Assembly: GCA_022711435.1 (NCBI GenBank)
Contig: JAKLFB010000047.1
Span: 1 to 40,080 of the forward strand
Length of the DNA stretch: 40,080 bases
Origin: Verrucomicrobiota bacterium
Lineage (GTDB): Bacteria; Verrucomicrobiota; Verrucomicrobiia; Limisphaerales; UBA1319
Reading direction: 5' to 3'
The position numbers and the translations under genes were made by a program. The notes beneath the pieces were generated by a model that saw only the letters and a program-made list of their open reading frames with translations, searched no databases and was not told the origin of the DNA. Below, piece after piece: positions 31,891-40,080 of this stretch (position 1 is its first letter; every line of letters begins with the position of its first letter).

Positions 31891-32868
31891 TCACCTCGCC
31901 ACACCTGCCTGCAATCGCTCCATGACCCTCTGCCGCAGGTCCACGGGCGCGAGCACGCGCACCTCGGGCGTCCATGATAGAATCCACCGTACCAATTCCT
32001 GGCGTCCCGTGGTCGTGAGCGCCAAGTCAACCGAACCATCGGGCCGATCCCGGATGGTCTGCGACGGATGCCAGAGGCGTTCCTTGATGTAGGTCGCCAC
32101 CTTCGCCGAAAACCGCAGGCGTACCGCCATTGGTTCCTCTCCGCGCGAAATCCCAAACCCGTCCCTGATCACCTCCCGCGCATCATACCCGGCTGGCCGC
32201 TCAAATCGCTCACCATTGGGCGCCACTGACCGGAACCGCGATAGCGCAAATGTCTCGGTCCGGCCATTCCGTGTGTTGGTCGCCAGCACGTACCAATTCC
32301 CGTGGTAGCCAACCAGATGATGCGGCTCCAACCGATAGTCCTTTACCTGTCCATCGAACCGCTGGTACACCGCAGCAAGCTGCTGACAACCGTGGATGCC
32401 CTGCACCACCGTCCTCCAAACCCGCGGATCAATCCGCGCCCGATCCTCCGCAATCACGGAGAACCGGTCCGTCAGGCTCTCCAGGTCCACCGTCACAAAC
32501 CCCTGCAATGACTCCGCGATCTTGCCCATGACTGACTGCATTCCAAGCTCCATCGGGGTTCCCTGGAACGCCTCCAGAATCTTTCTCGCCACAAAGAACT
32601 CAAACACCTCCTCCGCCCGGAGCCGGATCGGCGGCAATTCGTAGGTCGGCTCCGTTAATCGCCAACACCGCGCTGTCGCGTCGTAAGCCAGCGGGGCATT
32701 CTCTTCATCGCGGAGGTAATCAAGGTCGCGCGCCACGGTCCGCCGTGAGACACCCAATTCGAGGCAAAAATCCGTGCTGCTCGGGCCGTCTCCACTGGCT
32801 GGGCCTTCTCGCACCATTTCGACGATCCGGCGCAGCCGGTAATACTGCGATCGGTTCTGCGGTTTCAT
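31891..32868 (-). CDS. WYL-domain transcriptional regulator (YafY-type)
   Basis: 325 residues. An N-terminal helix-turn-helix (about 8-65: YYRLRRIVEMV, CLELGVSRRTVARDLDYLRD) is followed by a linker and a WYL-like ligand-binding domain (about 150-245: LEPHHLVGYHGNWYVLATN, FALSRFRSV) and a WCX-type C-terminal region ending VMERLQAGVAR. Length is normal and the frame intact, so it is probably functional. It is divergent from the IS91 transposase gene 56 bp away and may therefore be carried by, or regulate, that element. WYL regulators frequently control defence or mobile loci. Its 3' end borders the RHS fragment. Confidence 0.85.
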   Translation of the reverse strand: MKPQNRSQYYRLRRIVEMVREGPASGDGPSSTDFCLELGVSRRTVARDLDYLRDEENAPLAYDATARCWRLTEPTYELPPIRLRAEEVFEFFVARKILEAFQGTPMELGMQSVMGKIAESLQGFVTVDLESLTDRFSVIAEDRARIDPRVWRTVVQGIHGCQQLAAVYQRFDGQVKDYRLEPHHLVGYHGNWYVLATNTRNGRTETFALSRFRSVAPNGERFERPAGYDAREVIRDGFGISRGEEPMAVRLRFSAKVATYIKERLWHPSQTIRDRPDGSVDLALTTTGRQELVRWILSWTPEVRVLAPVDLRQRVMERLQAGVAR

Positions 32869-32924
32869 TTCTTCCTCCCACCTGTGACGCTCGATGGCAT
32901 ACCTGCCTTTCTATACTGGCCCCT

Positions 32925-34270
32925 ATGCAGGCGCTCCAGCTCTATCAGCCCCGCCAACCCCGCCGCTCGCCCCTCTGGCAATGCGTGCACGAGCAAGCCG
33001 TCACGTTTCGCCAGGAATATCCCCGACGCCATCTCGACCGCTATGGCCCGCTCCGGCCTGTCGTGACCGAGGTCATTGCAAAATTCCTCGACTGCGGCGA
33101 CCTCCATCAAGGCTTCGCCCGTGTCCGCTGTCCGGACTGCCGCTTGGAATATCTCTTGGCCTTCAGTTGCACGACCCGCGGATTTTGCCCCAGTTGCCAA
33201 CAACGACGACCGTCCAAACCGCCCATGTTTTGATCGAGGAAGTTTTCACCAACGTGCCCCATTGCCATTACGTGCTCAGCCTGCCGGTGGCCGTGCGCAG
33301 TTTCTTCCAACGAGACCGGTCCTTGCTCACCGATCTCTGCCGGCTGGCCAATGACAGCCTCGTCGAATGGATGCGCACCACCATGAACCGCACTGACGGC
33401 GTGCCTGGGATCGTGCTCACGCTGCACACCTTTGGCGACTATCTCAATTTCCATCCCCACATCCATGCCATTGCCACCGACGGCCTGTTCGACCGGACCG
33501 GAGCATTCATCCCTCTGCTTGGCGCCGCACTTCGCCCCCTGCGTGGCCTGTTTCGAGCCAGGGTCTTCAGGCTCCTGGTCGAGCGAAAAATGCTCTCTCC
33601 CGCGCTCGTGCATAAGTTCATGCAATGGAAACACAGCGGATTCAACCTTTTCCGCGGCAACCCAGTGCCTGGCAACCACCGCGCCGAACTCGAAAATCTG
33701 GCCCAGTACATCCTCCGTCATTCCTTCTCCGTGGAGAAGATGACCTACATTGCCGACAGCAGCCGGGTCATCTACCATTCCCGACTGAACCCGGCCACCC
33801 GCCGCAATTTCGAGGTCTTCCCCGCTACCGACTTTCTCGCCGCCATTTCGCAGCACATCCCCGAAAAAGGCGCGCAAACCGTAAAATACTACGGCTATTA
33901 CAGCAACAAAGCCCGCGGGCTGCGTGCCAAACGGCTGGCATGTCATGCGGAGCGAAGCCAAGGAACCCTCGAGTTGCCGCCCCCACTCCCCCAAGTCCGC
34001 CGCAAAATCCCCTCTCGCACTTGGCGCCAACTGATCCAGAAAGCATGGGATGTTGACCCGTTGCTCTGTCCTAAATGCGGCGGCCAGATGCGGTTGATTT
34101 CGCTGATTGACCATGACAAAACGATCGAGAAGATTCTCCGACATTTCGACCTCTGGGAAGACCCGGTCCGGCGGACCGATCGGGCCCCCCCGCTCCGCCT
34201 CGAATCCGAGTACATCAGGGAACCCTTCTACGACGACATGCCCTTCGGCCCGGAAGCCTGCGCTGAGTAA
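32925..34270 (+). pseudogene. IS91-family transposase, frameshifted
   Basis: The N-terminal zinc domain runs from the ATG at 32925 in frame 3: MQALQLYQPRQPRRS, then RCPDCRLEYLL and CTTRGFCPSCQQRR. It hits a stop at 33231-33233. The remainder continues in frame 2 from about 33213: QTAHVLIEEVFTNVPHCHYV, the HUH in NFHPHIHAIATDGL, the Y2 tyrosines in VKYYGYYSNKARGL and a C-terminal WDVDPLLCPKCGGQM zinc ribbon. A single-nucleotide loss near QRR explains the break. No slippery heptamer is visible there, so a programmed shift is unlikely. IS91 ends could not be found. Rolling-circle transposition would need the intact protein in trans. Confidence 0.82.
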
Positions 34271-34584
34271 AACCATCGCGATCCCAGGCAGTCGTCTCGC
34301 CACCGAAGCGGAAAATCCATGCCCACCGCCGTCGTTCCGGCGTCGTTTCCTCTTGACTCTGGAGAGGCTTTCGCTCAAGGTTGGCTCAGTAATGGAACGA
34401 ACGCGGCCACAGCGAACTTTCGCGCGCCTCATAAGCGCTTTGGCCCGTCAGCCGAGGTTCGGGGCTCCCCCCTTAACCCCCCTGCTGGCGCCCATGCCCA
34501 GCTCCTCTGAAAACCAATTTCCTACCAGTACAAGCTGCTCAGCCACAGCCTGCTGCGAGACACCCTTGAAATAAGTCGGAAAGT

Positions 34585-34800
34585 CGGGCTAGGATTCGGG
34601 GCTGGCAGCTGGATGTGGCGGATCCGGCGGGGTATGAGAATCTGCTCGTGGATTTCGACTGGATCGTGAACATGGTGTCTGCAGGGCCGGGAGGCTCTGC
34701 CGCCTACGAAACCACTTATCGCCAGGGGACGCGCCAGCTTCTGAACTGGCTGCGTCGAGCCCCGCCTCGCAGGCTGCGATATCCGACATTCCGCGAGGGG
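34585..34800 (+). pseudogene. NAD-dependent epimerase/dehydratase fragment
   Basis: In the frame of the GTG at 34615: GWQLDVADPAGYENLLVDFD, WIVNMVSAGPGGSAAYETTY and RQGTRQLLNWLRRAPPRRLR. This matches the part of extended SDR proteins between the NAD-binding fold and the YTSS catalytic segment. Both ends are missing; after about 34800 the reading is unrelated. It lies about 300 bp downstream of the IS91 transposase. Confidence 0.65.
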
Positions 34801-35054
34801 TATGCGGCCGAGCTTGAGTCCATGGGGATTTTCCCTCAGATCCGGAAGAGCGGGCGGAAGCTGCCTTCGGGGGATGCAGATTCCGCCTGGGAATAGGTCC
34901 AGGTAATCGAGTGTCGCGCCGGGGCCGAAGCCCAGCCCCTGTCCGGTTAAGGATTTGTGTAAAAAGCACTTCCGATTTTGCTGGAGCGTCTTGGGCGGCC
35001 TGGCTTGGTTGGTCAGAAGGAGTTAGGTTGCCGGGGATCAGTCGGCGCACATCC
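34801..35054. other. Unassigned interval between gene remnants and the C25 operon
   Basis: No convincing gene. Short frames on both strands look like decayed coding sequence. A T-run near 34970 follows no clear hairpin. 34271-34584, after the transposase, is likewise unassigned. Confidence 0.4.
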
Positions 35055-36242
35055 CTATTCCCGAACCAGCCGGTAGAACCGGATGGGATCTGATTCAGAC
35101 ATTTCGAGCAGGATGACTCCCACGCCGTCGGCGTCCAAGGCAACCGCCCCCACCTGGATCCATGGGCCGCGTTCGAGATCGATGGCAGCTTCAACCTGCA
35201 CGTCCCGGTTTGCAGGACCTCGGATGCTTACTCGGAGGCCGCTCGGGATCGATTCGAGGACAGCCTTCAATCCGACCTGGACGATCGCAGTCTGCGCCAC
35301 GGTCGGTTGGCCATCCGTGCCGACGGTCAACAACCGGTAATTGACTTCGCCGGTCTCCAAGACATTCGCTTCTTCGAATCGGTAAGCGTTGGAGAGGTTG
35401 CCTCCCTTGGCCGGGACCATTTCCTCGTTAACGCGCAGCCAATGGCCACTGGCGGAAAGTCGTTCGAGCTGAAAGCCGAGCAGGTTCGATTCGTCTCCAG
35501 TCGTCCAATGGACCACCACACGACCAGGCGCAGCCCAACTGGCAACGAAAGACTTCACAGTATTGTTGGCGGGTTCGGATGGCGCCGCAGTGTAGGTGAC
35601 GGTCAGACGGCCGGCCACGCGAGCGTTGCATAGGAGAATGGTTACGCTGGCCGGCACGGCAGTCACCATCGGTGGATAGTCCGCGATGAAATCGATGTCG
35701 TATCCGACCGTTCCGGAGCCGGTGTAATCCTGCATTTCCCCGGGATCTGAGGTCGAAACCAACGAGGCGCCGCTCGATTGGGGAAAGGTCGAGATCGATC
35801 CGCTCGCAGGAACCGATGTCGAGTCGTTCAACGACAGCACGATCGGATCCGGCCCCAGAAGGCCGGCTCCGATCGGCGTGGCCATCACCCGCGCAGCGGA
35901 CAAGGTTCCTGATGCGACGATTTCTTCGCTCGATTCCTGGGAAAAGGTTGCCCCAGCGCTGAACGCGGCCGTAAGCGTGATTTGGACAGACTCGAGGACA
36001 GGGGTTTCGGGATGCGCACTGGGATCGAATCGCGGCAACGGCAAGGCAAACGCCGTCTCGCCAGGCCCGAGCGAGAACGAGTGCTGAAAACTCACTTCCG
36101 CGGCACTCGCCGCAACTGCAGACGCTAGGGCCAGCCCAATGCTGGCGCCCAGGGCCCACGGACTCACAAGCCATCCGTGTGCCTGCCCGGCCTTTCGCAG
36201 AGCCGCTTGCAGCATCGGAAGACTCGCGGCGGGGCCGGGCAT
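35055..36242 (-). CDS. Secreted protein with choice-of-anchor-E-like domain and FN3-like C-terminal module
   Basis: 395 residues from the ATG at 36242, which has AGGA 6 nt upstream; the longer frame to 36329 overlaps the preceding gene. Hydrophobic export segment about 28-46 (LGASIGLALASAVAASAA). Residues ~50-225 resemble the choice-of-anchor E domain (HSFSLGPGETAFALPLPRFD; VLESVQITLTAAF). Residues ~235-325 are an FN3-like module (VVHWTTGDESNLLGFQLER; WLRVNEEMVPAKGG) that closely resembles the N-terminal module of the C25 peptidase two genes upstream. The end has a short beta module (SDPIRFYRLVRE). Third gene of a probable operon, 8 bp after the PEP-CTERM gene. Probably a surface-associated partner. 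Confidence 0.75.
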   Translation of the reverse strand: MPGPAASLPMLQAALRKAGQAHGWLVSPWALGASIGLALASAVAASAAEVSFQHSFSLGPGETAFALPLPRFDPSAHPETPVLESVQITLTAAFSAGATFSQESSEEIVASGTLSAARVMATPIGAGLLGPDPIVLSLNDSTSVPASGSISTFPQSSGASLVSTSDPGEMQDYTGSGTVGYDIDFIADYPPMVTAVPASVTILLCNARVAGRLTVTYTAAPSEPANNTVKSFVASWAAPGRVVVHWTTGDESNLLGFQLERLSASGHWLRVNEEMVPAKGGNLSNAYRFEEANVLETGEVNYRLLTVGTDGQPTVAQTAIVQVGLKAVLESIPSGLRVSIRGPANRDVQVEAAIDLERGPWIQVGAVALDADGVGVILLEMSESDPIRFYRLVRE

Positions 36243-36250
36243 CGCTGATC

Positions 36251-36940
36251 CTATCGACTCTTTCGCCCCCTTGATTTCCAATTCCCGCGGAGCGCTCCGG
36301 AAGCGGACGCGCCGCTCAGCCGCCGCCATCCGGCAACCGCAAGAAGGCTGATCCCCGACAGCAGAGCGAAATGCGCCGGTTCAGGCACGGCGATCCAGCC
36401 CGCCAGATGTGCCTCTGCATTCAACTCCGCATTTTTGAGGGTGCCCGTCATTATGGGTGTGCTGCTTTCGATCCATGCAACGGTGAACGTCTCGGTATCG
36501 TTGAGGGGTAATGGCAGTGTTAATCCGTAAGAATTGATCCGCGTGACGGGGAGCAGCGATGGGATTTCATAGGTGGTAAGAACATCGAGATCGATGGAGA
36601 GCGTAAAATTAAATGCAATCGGACCGAGCTGCATTTGGACCGGCTCGCTATCGACCACTCCCGATGCCGATGAGAGCTCGAGAATGACGCTGTTGTAAGT
36701 AATCGTGATGTCATAGCTGTCGTCAGGCGTACCTAAAACGGGCGTGATCGAGCCTGTTGTCGTGAATTCAGCGCCGACCCAGAGAGCGGACGGATCGCCT
36801 CGAGTATCGAGAGTCATGTCGGAGGAGATCCTGCCTCCTGCCCAAGTCCACGGCCCATAAGTGGCAAAAACCTGACCATGGGAGGTGGCCGCGGCAGCCA
36901 GGAAGATGGCCGTCGCAATTGCAGCAATAGTCGTTTTCAT
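36251..36940 (-). CDS. PEP-CTERM sorting-domain protein
   Basis: 229 residues from the ATG at 36940. Signal peptide (MKTTIAAIATAIFLAAAATS). The middle is a beta-rich exported domain. The sorting signal VPEPAHFALLSGISLLAVAG plus WRR is the exosortase-recognised PEP-CTERM. Unusually, about 20 further residues (SGASASGALRGNWKSRGRKS) follow the basic cluster, where the protein would normally end; a late frameshift or stop loss is possible. Two upstream in-frame ATGs (36988, 37012) come from a 24-bp tandem repeat, so the start is ambiguous. Between the C25 peptidase gene (upstream) and the choice-of-anchor gene, with gaps of about 10-80 and 8 bp. Confidence 0.82.
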   Translation of the reverse strand: MKTTIAAIATAIFLAAAATSHGQVFATYGPWTWAGGRISSDMTLDTRGDPSALWVGAEFTTTGSITPVLGTPDDSYDITITYNSVILELSSASGVVDSEPVQMQLGPIAFNFTLSIDLDVLTTYEIPSLLPVTRINSYGLTLPLPLNDTETFTVAWIESSTPIMTGTLKNAELNAEAHLAGWIAVPEPAHFALLSGISLLAVAGWRRLSGASASGALRGNWKSRGRKSR

Positions 36941-37012
36941 GGGGGCAGCAGTAGTCGTTTTCGTGAGTAAAGAAATAGTCGTTTTCATGGGGAAAGCAAT
37001 AACCATTTTCAT
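36917..37012. repeat. 24-bp tandem repeat covering the start of the PEP-CTERM gene
   Basis: Four 24-bp units (minus strand 37012-36989, 36988-36965, 36964-36941, 36940-36917), each opening ATGAAAA or ACGAAAA and encoding M/T-K-T/M-T/V-I/T-A/S-x-x. Units 1, 2 and 4 carry an ATG. The unit length is a multiple of 3, so copy number changes keep the frame. Confidence 0.8.
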
Positions 37013-37021
37013 GGGGGTGAA

Positions 37022-39757
37022 TCAGAGAGGGTTCAGGGCCGGTGTGAAAGATGGGGTAACGAGCTTGAGGGCGGGATCGCCCAGGAGATTATAGATCCAG
37101 ACGGGGGTTAACCAGGCGTTTCGACTGTTGTAGAGGGATGCGGACTGAGCAAAGGCATCGCCGAGGCGGCTGGAGGTGTTGCAGGCGAAAAGCTCCATGA
37201 TCCGGCGATTGAGCCAAACGGCTTCATCGTCATAAGACAACCCTGTAGGAGCGACGACGGCCACGGCGCCAGCTCCGGGCTCACGCAGAACTCCTTCGGC
37301 CAGACTGGTGTATCCAGGCGACGAGTATTGTCCCGCAACGCACGTCATCGCCACCAGAATAGGTAGACGCGCTGCGTTGGCTAAGATCGGGTCGAGCGTT
37401 TGCGGTTGGATGACCCGCAAATAGTAATCGGCAGTCGCACCAAACTGCGTGGTGGCGCCGTGTCCGACATAGCTGAAGATGTCGATCCCTCCATTGAGGA
37501 GGGATTGAATTTCGGTTCGGATGACAGGGGCATTGACTTCGGCGGGTTCGTAATTCGGATGCACCAAGCAACTCGTGAAGGCGGGAGCGAGGTAGCCTGC
37601 AATCGCCTCGATATCGGCAATGAAATCGCCGGCGCCATCCGGTTGGTCGGCCACCAGGAGCGCTTTGAGCGCCCCCTCGATCCTCTCGGCTTCATAACTC
37701 TGGATCTTGGCGAACACCGCGGTAAACGCAGCCGCGCTGACCACGGGCAACCGGCCGATCATCACCCGCATCACCCCATCGCCGCTGATATTGGCCAGCA
37801 GGGAATCCGAAGTAAAAAGTCCGTAGGGGGTGTGGACCATGAGCGGCGGCAGCAAGTTGTCCCGAGATGCGGTCAAGTCGCGGTAATCCCACGTGCCGTC
37901 GCCGACCAGGACGACGTAGCGAGGCGGGATGGCCCATTGGAGGCAAGCAGTCTGGATGAAGCGGGCGATGGCATGAGGCGTCGCCAGCCCGTGGCTGAAC
38001 TCATGGAAAATGTCGTCCAGCAAAACGACTTTGGTGCGGAATTCTTTGCTTCGGTAATCGGCCAGTTGCTGGCCGCTGGCCAGCAAGCTCGCGGGGGCAA
38101 TGGCGACATAGCTTCCTCGGTTGCCCGGATCGGACAGATGAGCTGGATAGACCACTGCCAGGCTGGTTGCCGTCAAGACTTGGGCCGCCGCCTTGATGAC
38201 AGGCTGAATCATGGCAAAGCGCATGGCGGGACGGTCGGGTGCAAAACTGGCTTCCCAGGTCGATCCTGGCCCGAGCTGATCTATCCGCAGGTTATGGATC
38301 TGGTTCATCTGGCGGACATCGGTAATGTCGAAAGCGAGAATGACAGGGGCCGCGGTTCCGGTTCCGAAGTTGGGGACGGTGACAATGGAATTATTGTTGG
38401 CTTCCGCCTCGAGCCGGCTCGATGCCGCGGAATAAGTCCGGGCATAACTCAGGTGGTAGCCATCGACCCAGACCGCGCTGGCTGAGACTCCCTCCTGCAG
38501 CAGGGCTTGAACGGTCAGGGTGTTGCTGCCCTGGCCCGCGGCGCTGTCCTTGAGAATCGAATCAAGGGTGGCATCGACGGGAAACTCGGCCTCCTGCGGG
38601 GCGATGCCCGCCCAGCTGTGGGCGCCCAACAAGACGCCGTTGAGACGCACCTCGACGGAATGCCGCGTGGCGCTGCCCCCGTACAGCCGGACCCGGATGG
38701 CGGCGGTGGTTCCGGCGGTGCGCACCAGGCGCTCGACCGAAAATGAGCTTGTGAAAGTGTCAAATTGCGGATTCCCCGCCGTGAGCTTCTTCCAAAACCA
38801 GAAATCGGTCTCCGGATCCTCGACAATAGTCAGGCCCGGCGTCTGGTCCGATTCAGCCTCGAGTTGCGCCGTGTAAGGCCCTGGGATGGCAGGGGAAGGG
38901 TTGCCACCGTCGATGATCGAGTAGCGGTTGATCCCACCGCGAATCCAGTAGACATTCCTCGCAGTGTAATTGTTCAGGATAGGCTCCGCATAAAAGTAGA
39001 TCCCCGGGCCCAGCTTCCCGGCTGAAATCCAGCCGTTGCCGGGAACGAAATTGGCGGCTCGACCCTGGTTAGAGAGGGCGATCGTCCCGCCATCAATCCA
39101 CCCCTGGACGGTCTCGGTCGTTTGTCCCAGAACCGCGGCGAGCGTCGCGGTACTCAGAAAATGGAGGCCCTGAACCGTGGTGGTGATCTTCACCGCTGCT
39201 GAACTGGCGGGCAGATCGACCGGCGTTTGCAGTGCCATGGGAACAATCGGAAGCGGAAGGCGGGTCTCTTCAGGGGGGGTGGGGGGGATTCGAGGCTGGG
39301 TGCGTTGGGTAACGACGTGAGCGATGTCAACCGGCTCGACGGCGAGCAGCGAGTCCGTCTTCAGATCGAGCGTGCGGCCGCTGGTCAGCGTGACGGCGAG
39401 GCGATAGCTGTGCGGTCCCGGCGCGGGGGCGCCGGCATCAAGCAGTTCATAGCGGCCGCCCGCCAGGGAATCCTGAGCAGGCAGCATGCCGCGGTTGACT
39501 TTGACCCACTGGCCTTGCGATTCCCGATAGAGATCAAAACCGACAGCTCCAACCTCGAACTGGGTCTCCCACCGGACAAGCACCTGACCGCCAGCATCGA
39601 AAGCTTGAAGCGGGGATGCCGCCACACGTTGGGGTTCCGGAAAGGCCGACGCATGGCAGTGGCCGCTGAATAGGGGCGCTCGATGGAAGGCCAAGACAAC
39701 GCAGACCGCCATCAGCAATCGCTTGGGCCTTGTGCAATTGACAGCCATCCTCTGCAT
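37022..39757 (-). CDS. C25-family (gingipain-type) cysteine peptidase, secreted
   Basis: 911 residues from the ATG at 39757, with GGAG 4 nt upstream (a second ATG at 39748 is possible). Signal peptide (RLLMAVCVVLAFHRAPLFSG). N-terminal FN3-like module about 55-140 (VLVRWETQFEVGAVGFDLYR; WVKVNRGMLPAQD). Then a jelly-roll region, and the caspase-like C25 fold: RYVVLVGDGTWDYRD, MIGRLPVVS, the histidine in DIFSYVGHGATTQFG (about H766) and the cysteine in ILVAMTCVAGQYSS (about C806), followed by GYTSLAEGVLREPGAGAVAV. The catalytic dyad is complete. Secretion through a type IX-like route is not supported, since no C-terminal sorting domain is seen. First gene of a likely operon with a PEP-CTERM protein and a choice-of-anchor protein, which may be its substrates or surface partners. 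Confidence 0.85.
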   Translation of the reverse strand: MQRMAVNCTRPKRLLMAVCVVLAFHRAPLFSGHCHASAFPEPQRVAASPLQAFDAGGQVLVRWETQFEVGAVGFDLYRESQGQWVKVNRGMLPAQDSLAGGRYELLDAGAPAPGPHSYRLAVTLTSGRTLDLKTDSLLAVEPVDIAHVVTQRTQPRIPPTPPEETRLPLPIVPMALQTPVDLPASSAAVKITTTVQGLHFLSTATLAAVLGQTTETVQGWIDGGTIALSNQGRAANFVPGNGWISAGKLGPGIYFYAEPILNNYTARNVYWIRGGINRYSIIDGGNPSPAIPGPYTAQLEAESDQTPGLTIVEDPETDFWFWKKLTAGNPQFDTFTSSFSVERLVRTAGTTAAIRVRLYGGSATRHSVEVRLNGVLLGAHSWAGIAPQEAEFPVDATLDSILKDSAAGQGSNTLTVQALLQEGVSASAVWVDGYHLSYARTYSAASSRLEAEANNNSIVTVPNFGTGTAAPVILAFDITDVRQMNQIHNLRIDQLGPGSTWEASFAPDRPAMRFAMIQPVIKAAAQVLTATSLAVVYPAHLSDPGNRGSYVAIAPASLLASGQQLADYRSKEFRTKVVLLDDIFHEFSHGLATPHAIARFIQTACLQWAIPPRYVVLVGDGTWDYRDLTASRDNLLPPLMVHTPYGLFTSDSLLANISGDGVMRVMIGRLPVVSAAAFTAVFAKIQSYEAERIEGALKALLVADQPDGAGDFIADIEAIAGYLAPAFTSCLVHPNYEPAEVNAPVIRTEIQSLLNGGIDIFSYVGHGATTQFGATADYYLRVIQPQTLDPILANAARLPILVAMTCVAGQYSSPGYTSLAEGVLREPGAGAVAVVAPTGLSYDDEAVWLNRRIMELFACNTSSRLGDAFAQSASLYNSRNAWLTPVWIYNLLGDPALKLVTPSFTPALNPL

Positions 39758-39963
39758 CTCACTCCATGGCGTTTCGCCATTCACTTAGAATCTACATCGC
39801 GCGTATGCTTTGCACGCAGACCGTGGCGTTCAAGCCCAATTCACTGCAGGTTAGTAGCCTCAGAAGTCACAACACCATCAAACAACACATAACAACAAAT
39901 TGAACATGCTTTATTGACTAATTTCTACGTCAAAAAGGAGGACGCTGTCAAGTTGGGCGCATC
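39758..39963. other. Leader region of the C25 operon
   Basis: AT-richer than the surroundings (39870-39930). Expected to hold the operon promoter, but I could not identify a convincing -35/-10 pair. Confidence 0.4.
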
Positions 39964-40080
39964 TCAGTTTCTTGCAGGGTTGAAGGCGGTGTGAGGGAAC
40001 AGGAGGTGCCAGCGGCCGTTGCGCCAGAAGGTTTCGAGACACAGCAGGGCTTCGTCACCGCGCTGACTCCAGAACTGGCC
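39964..40080 (-). CDS. C-terminal end of a probable transposase (partial, runs off window)
   Basis: 38 residues before the stop: GQFWSQRGDEALLCLETFWR, NGRWHLLFPHTAFNPARN. The tail F-W-x-x-x-G-D-E-A-L-L-x-L-E-x-F-W-R-N-x-R-W-x-x-L-F-P is one I recognise from the C-termini of IS transposases, but I cannot fix the family. The 3' edge of the element would lie at about 39930-39950. Only the last part is in the window. Confidence 0.6.
   Translation of the reverse strand, partial: GQFWSQRGDEALLCLETFWRNGRWHLLFPHTAFNPARN

Noticed and set aside
33205..33235. Programmed frameshift in the transposase
   Set aside because: No slippery heptamer or following hairpin is seen; a single-base loss is simpler.
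1..40080. Reverse transcriptase or DGR template repeat
   Set aside because: No frame shows an RT YxDD-type motif, and no noncoding AAC-rich copy of the FGE 3' end was found; any DGR would have to be completed outside the window.
1..40080. tRNA, rRNA or riboswitch
   Set aside because: I looked for T-loop signatures and CCA ends and for long conserved leader structures and found none I could support.

Overview
The window reads as a chromosome fragment from a GC-rich member of the Verrucomicrobiota/Planctomycetota sphere, most likely Verrucomicrobiota of the Limisphaerales/Pedosphaera type. That placement is inference from gene content: prepilin-like proteins with an H-x9-DG tail, Tat-exported Gfo/Idh/MocA oxidoreductases, a Tat-exported DegT-type aminotransferase, a PEP-CTERM protein, many secreted carbohydrate-active or beta-propeller proteins, and a recurring C-terminal module ending in FFRLR or FYQVR. 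Nothing here is a core housekeeping locus. It is accessory, secretome-rich DNA.

Layout. 1-2900 holds dense REP arrays, a REP-associated tyrosine transposase (RAYT) that carries REPs in frame inside its own coding sequence, and a formylglycine-generating-enzyme-fold (FGE) gene. 2907-4726 is a two-gene operon (small HTH protein plus HEAT-like protein) behind a clear promoter. 4927-9136 holds an EF-hand protein with a good terminator, a secreted kelch/Ycf48-like propeller, a truncated metallophosphoesterase and a pseudopilin. 9400-10510 is a second copy of the FGE cassette, again bracketed by REPs. 10763-18000 holds an unusual fusion of a GH84-like hexosaminidase with an endonuclease/exonuclease/phosphatase domain, a neutral-ceramidase-like enzyme, and two divergent DegT-type aminotransferases with an orphan pseudopilin tail between them. 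18024-22925 is a 1633-residue glycine-rich secreted protein with five ~300-residue repeats. 23162-29703 holds a GH5-like glycosidase, two Gfo/Idh/MocA oxidoreductases in tandem and a membrane-anchored PQQ-type propeller.

29704-35050 is a gene graveyard: pieces of a GH43 glycosidase, an FAD oxidoreductase, an RHS protein and an NAD-dependent epimerase, around a WYL regulator and a frameshifted IS91-family transposase. 35055-39757 is a three-gene minus-strand operon: a C25 (gingipain-type) cysteine peptidase, a PEP-CTERM protein and a choice-of-anchor protein with an FN3-like module. The window ends in the 3' end of a probable transposase.

Three points deserve most attention. (1) REP elements inside the RAYT gene, kept in frame. 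(2) Two FGE cassettes, identical over 92 bp and then sharply divergent in a bounded patch at the 3' end, with changes concentrated in codon positions 1 and 2. This is the pattern expected of diversity-generating retroelement (DGR) target genes, although no reverse transcriptase or template repeat is visible here. (3) Two REP stem subfamilies related by compensatory changes, with a second palindromic family nested inside one of them.
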